From positions 1-6,212 of the forward strand of contig VBNY01000072.1 of NCBI GenBank assembly GCA_005877705.1: a stretch of DNA of 6,212 nt. The letters are read 5' to 3'. The notes under the pieces are model-generated. The model saw nothing but the letters and a program-made list of their open reading frames with translations, was not told the DNA's origin and ran no database searches. The position numbers were made by a program, and so were the translations under genes. Shown piece after piece: positions 5,749 to 6,212 of this stretch. Numbering within the stretch: position 1 is the first letter of the stretch; every line of letters begins with the position of its first letter. This stretch comes from Gammaproteobacteria bacterium (GTDB lineage Bacteria; Pseudomonadota; Gammaproteobacteria; Steroidobacterales; Steroidobacteraceae).

Positions 5749-5958
5749 TTATTGAACCTTCCTCGCTTTGTCTGTCGAAGCCGTGTGCTTCTTCCGCCTC
5801 CTCCTGAGCTTCGACAACGCGTCGTCGTTCTTGGCCGCCCACGCGTAAAGCATCTCGAGCGGCTCGATGAAGAGCCGGCCCACGGGTGTCAGAGAGTATT
5901 CGACCATCGGCGGGACAACCGGATAGACCTTCCGGTCGATCAGCCTGTCCCGTTCCAT
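5749..5958 (-). pseudogene. HxlR-type transcriptional regulator, N-terminally truncated
   Basis: The 69-residue frame begins MERDRLIDRKVYPVVPPMVE and continues YSLTPVGRLFIEPLEMLYAWA, which is the wing and C-terminal dimerisation helix of HxlR-family regulators. The preceding half of the domain, with the first helices and the recognition helix, is missing: upstream sequence in frame is unrelated and overlaps the end of the adjacent gene. A basic tail (KLRRRRKKH) follows. The start codon has GAGG 4 nt upstream, so a short protein could still be made, but it could not bind DNA in the normal way. The break lies between about 5958 and 5970, where the sialidase-like gene ends. Confidence 0.8.
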
Positions 5959-5965
5959 CTCGCCT

Positions 5966-6212
5966 CTAGAATCCTCGCCCGAACTGGTTCCGTTTCACCG
6001 TGGCCAGCACTTGCTGCTGGTAGAAGATGGGCCCGCCCTCGTCGGCTGTGACCGTCGACGGATAGTGCGTCGAGACGAACAAGGCGTAGATGTTCGAGCT
6101 CGAGATGGTCAGGCCGAAATAGTCGCCGATAAAGCCGCTGCCGGCCGGGCATGGATCCGTGGCTCCCGCGCAGGGATATTGAGACAGTCCCCCTAGATGC
6201 TGTCCCGGCTGC
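5966..6212 (-). CDS. Sialidase/BNR-like secreted protein, C-terminal part (5' end outside the window)
   Basis: An open frame without an ATG enters from the right edge and ends at a TAG at 5966-5968, giving 81 visible residues. It contains PCAGATDPCPAGSGFIGDYF, then SSNIYALFVSTHYPS at about 38-52 and IFYQQQVLATVKRNQFG at 62-78. The F(I/L)GDY-G pattern, followed by a beta-strand repeat and a YQQQV terminal strand, resembles the end of beta-propeller proteins annotated as exo-alpha-sialidase or BNR-repeat proteins. Two cysteines (C14 and C21 of the visible part) suggest an exported protein. The catalytic part would lie to the right. The family assignment is from pattern only. The stop is 7 nt from the ATG of the truncated HxlR frame. 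Confidence 0.55.
   Translation of the reverse strand, partial: QPGQHLGGLSQYPCAGATDPCPAGSGFIGDYFGLTISSSNIYALFVSTHYPSTVTADEGGPIFYQQQVLATVKRNQFGRGF

Noticed and set aside
1..6212. CRISPR array, tRNA, rRNA, riboswitch or replication origin.
   Set aside because: No regularly spaced repeats, tRNA-like cloverleaf, rRNA segment or iteron cluster was seen by eye on either strand.

Overview
The window is GC-rich DNA that looks like a Pseudomonadota (proteobacterial) accessory region. The evidence is an UrcA-family exported protein, a Crp/Fnr regulator, a cyclic-nucleotide-binding/patatin fusion, a VapBC pair and an IS481-family transposase remnant. A gammaproteobacterium near Xanthomonadales/Steroidobacterales is a plausible guess, but nothing here fixes the taxon.

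Layout. Bases 1-36 are one copy of an inverted repeat whose partner lies at 3618-3689. Between the two copies lie a Crp/Fnr-type regulator (minus, 64-777), a divergent UrcA-family exported protein (plus, 1026-1403), a long hairpin that probably ends convergent transcription (1415-1455), and a 577-residue cyclic-nucleotide-binding/patatin phospholipase (minus, 1533-3266). Two gene tails follow: a probable efflux outer-membrane protein remnant (plus, ending 3498) and the last 40 residues of an IS481 transposase (minus, 3617-3495). The second repeat copy begins exactly where the transposase homology stops. It carries an extra 36 nt containing an 11-bp perfect hairpin.

Beyond the repeat, the minus strand encodes a 39-residue membrane-segment protein (3747-3866) with a good ribosome binding site. 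The plus strand then carries an intact vapB antitoxin behind a repeat-rich operator-like region, followed by a decayed vapC toxin that has lost two catalytic positions. The right end, all on the minus strand, holds the C-terminus of a sialidase/BNR-like secreted protein cut by the window edge, an N-terminally truncated HxlR-type regulator, and an exported phosphodiester glycosidase (DUF2233/NAGPA-like).

No single pathway links these genes. The area reads as a patchwork of intact genes between broken ones, shaped by transposition and deletion. The most notable signals are the paired inverted repeat with its hairpin insertion, the toxin-dead VapBC locus with an apparently preserved operator, and a patatin fusion whose nucleotide-binding cassette lacks its key arginine. 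I did not find a convincing new multi-gene system.
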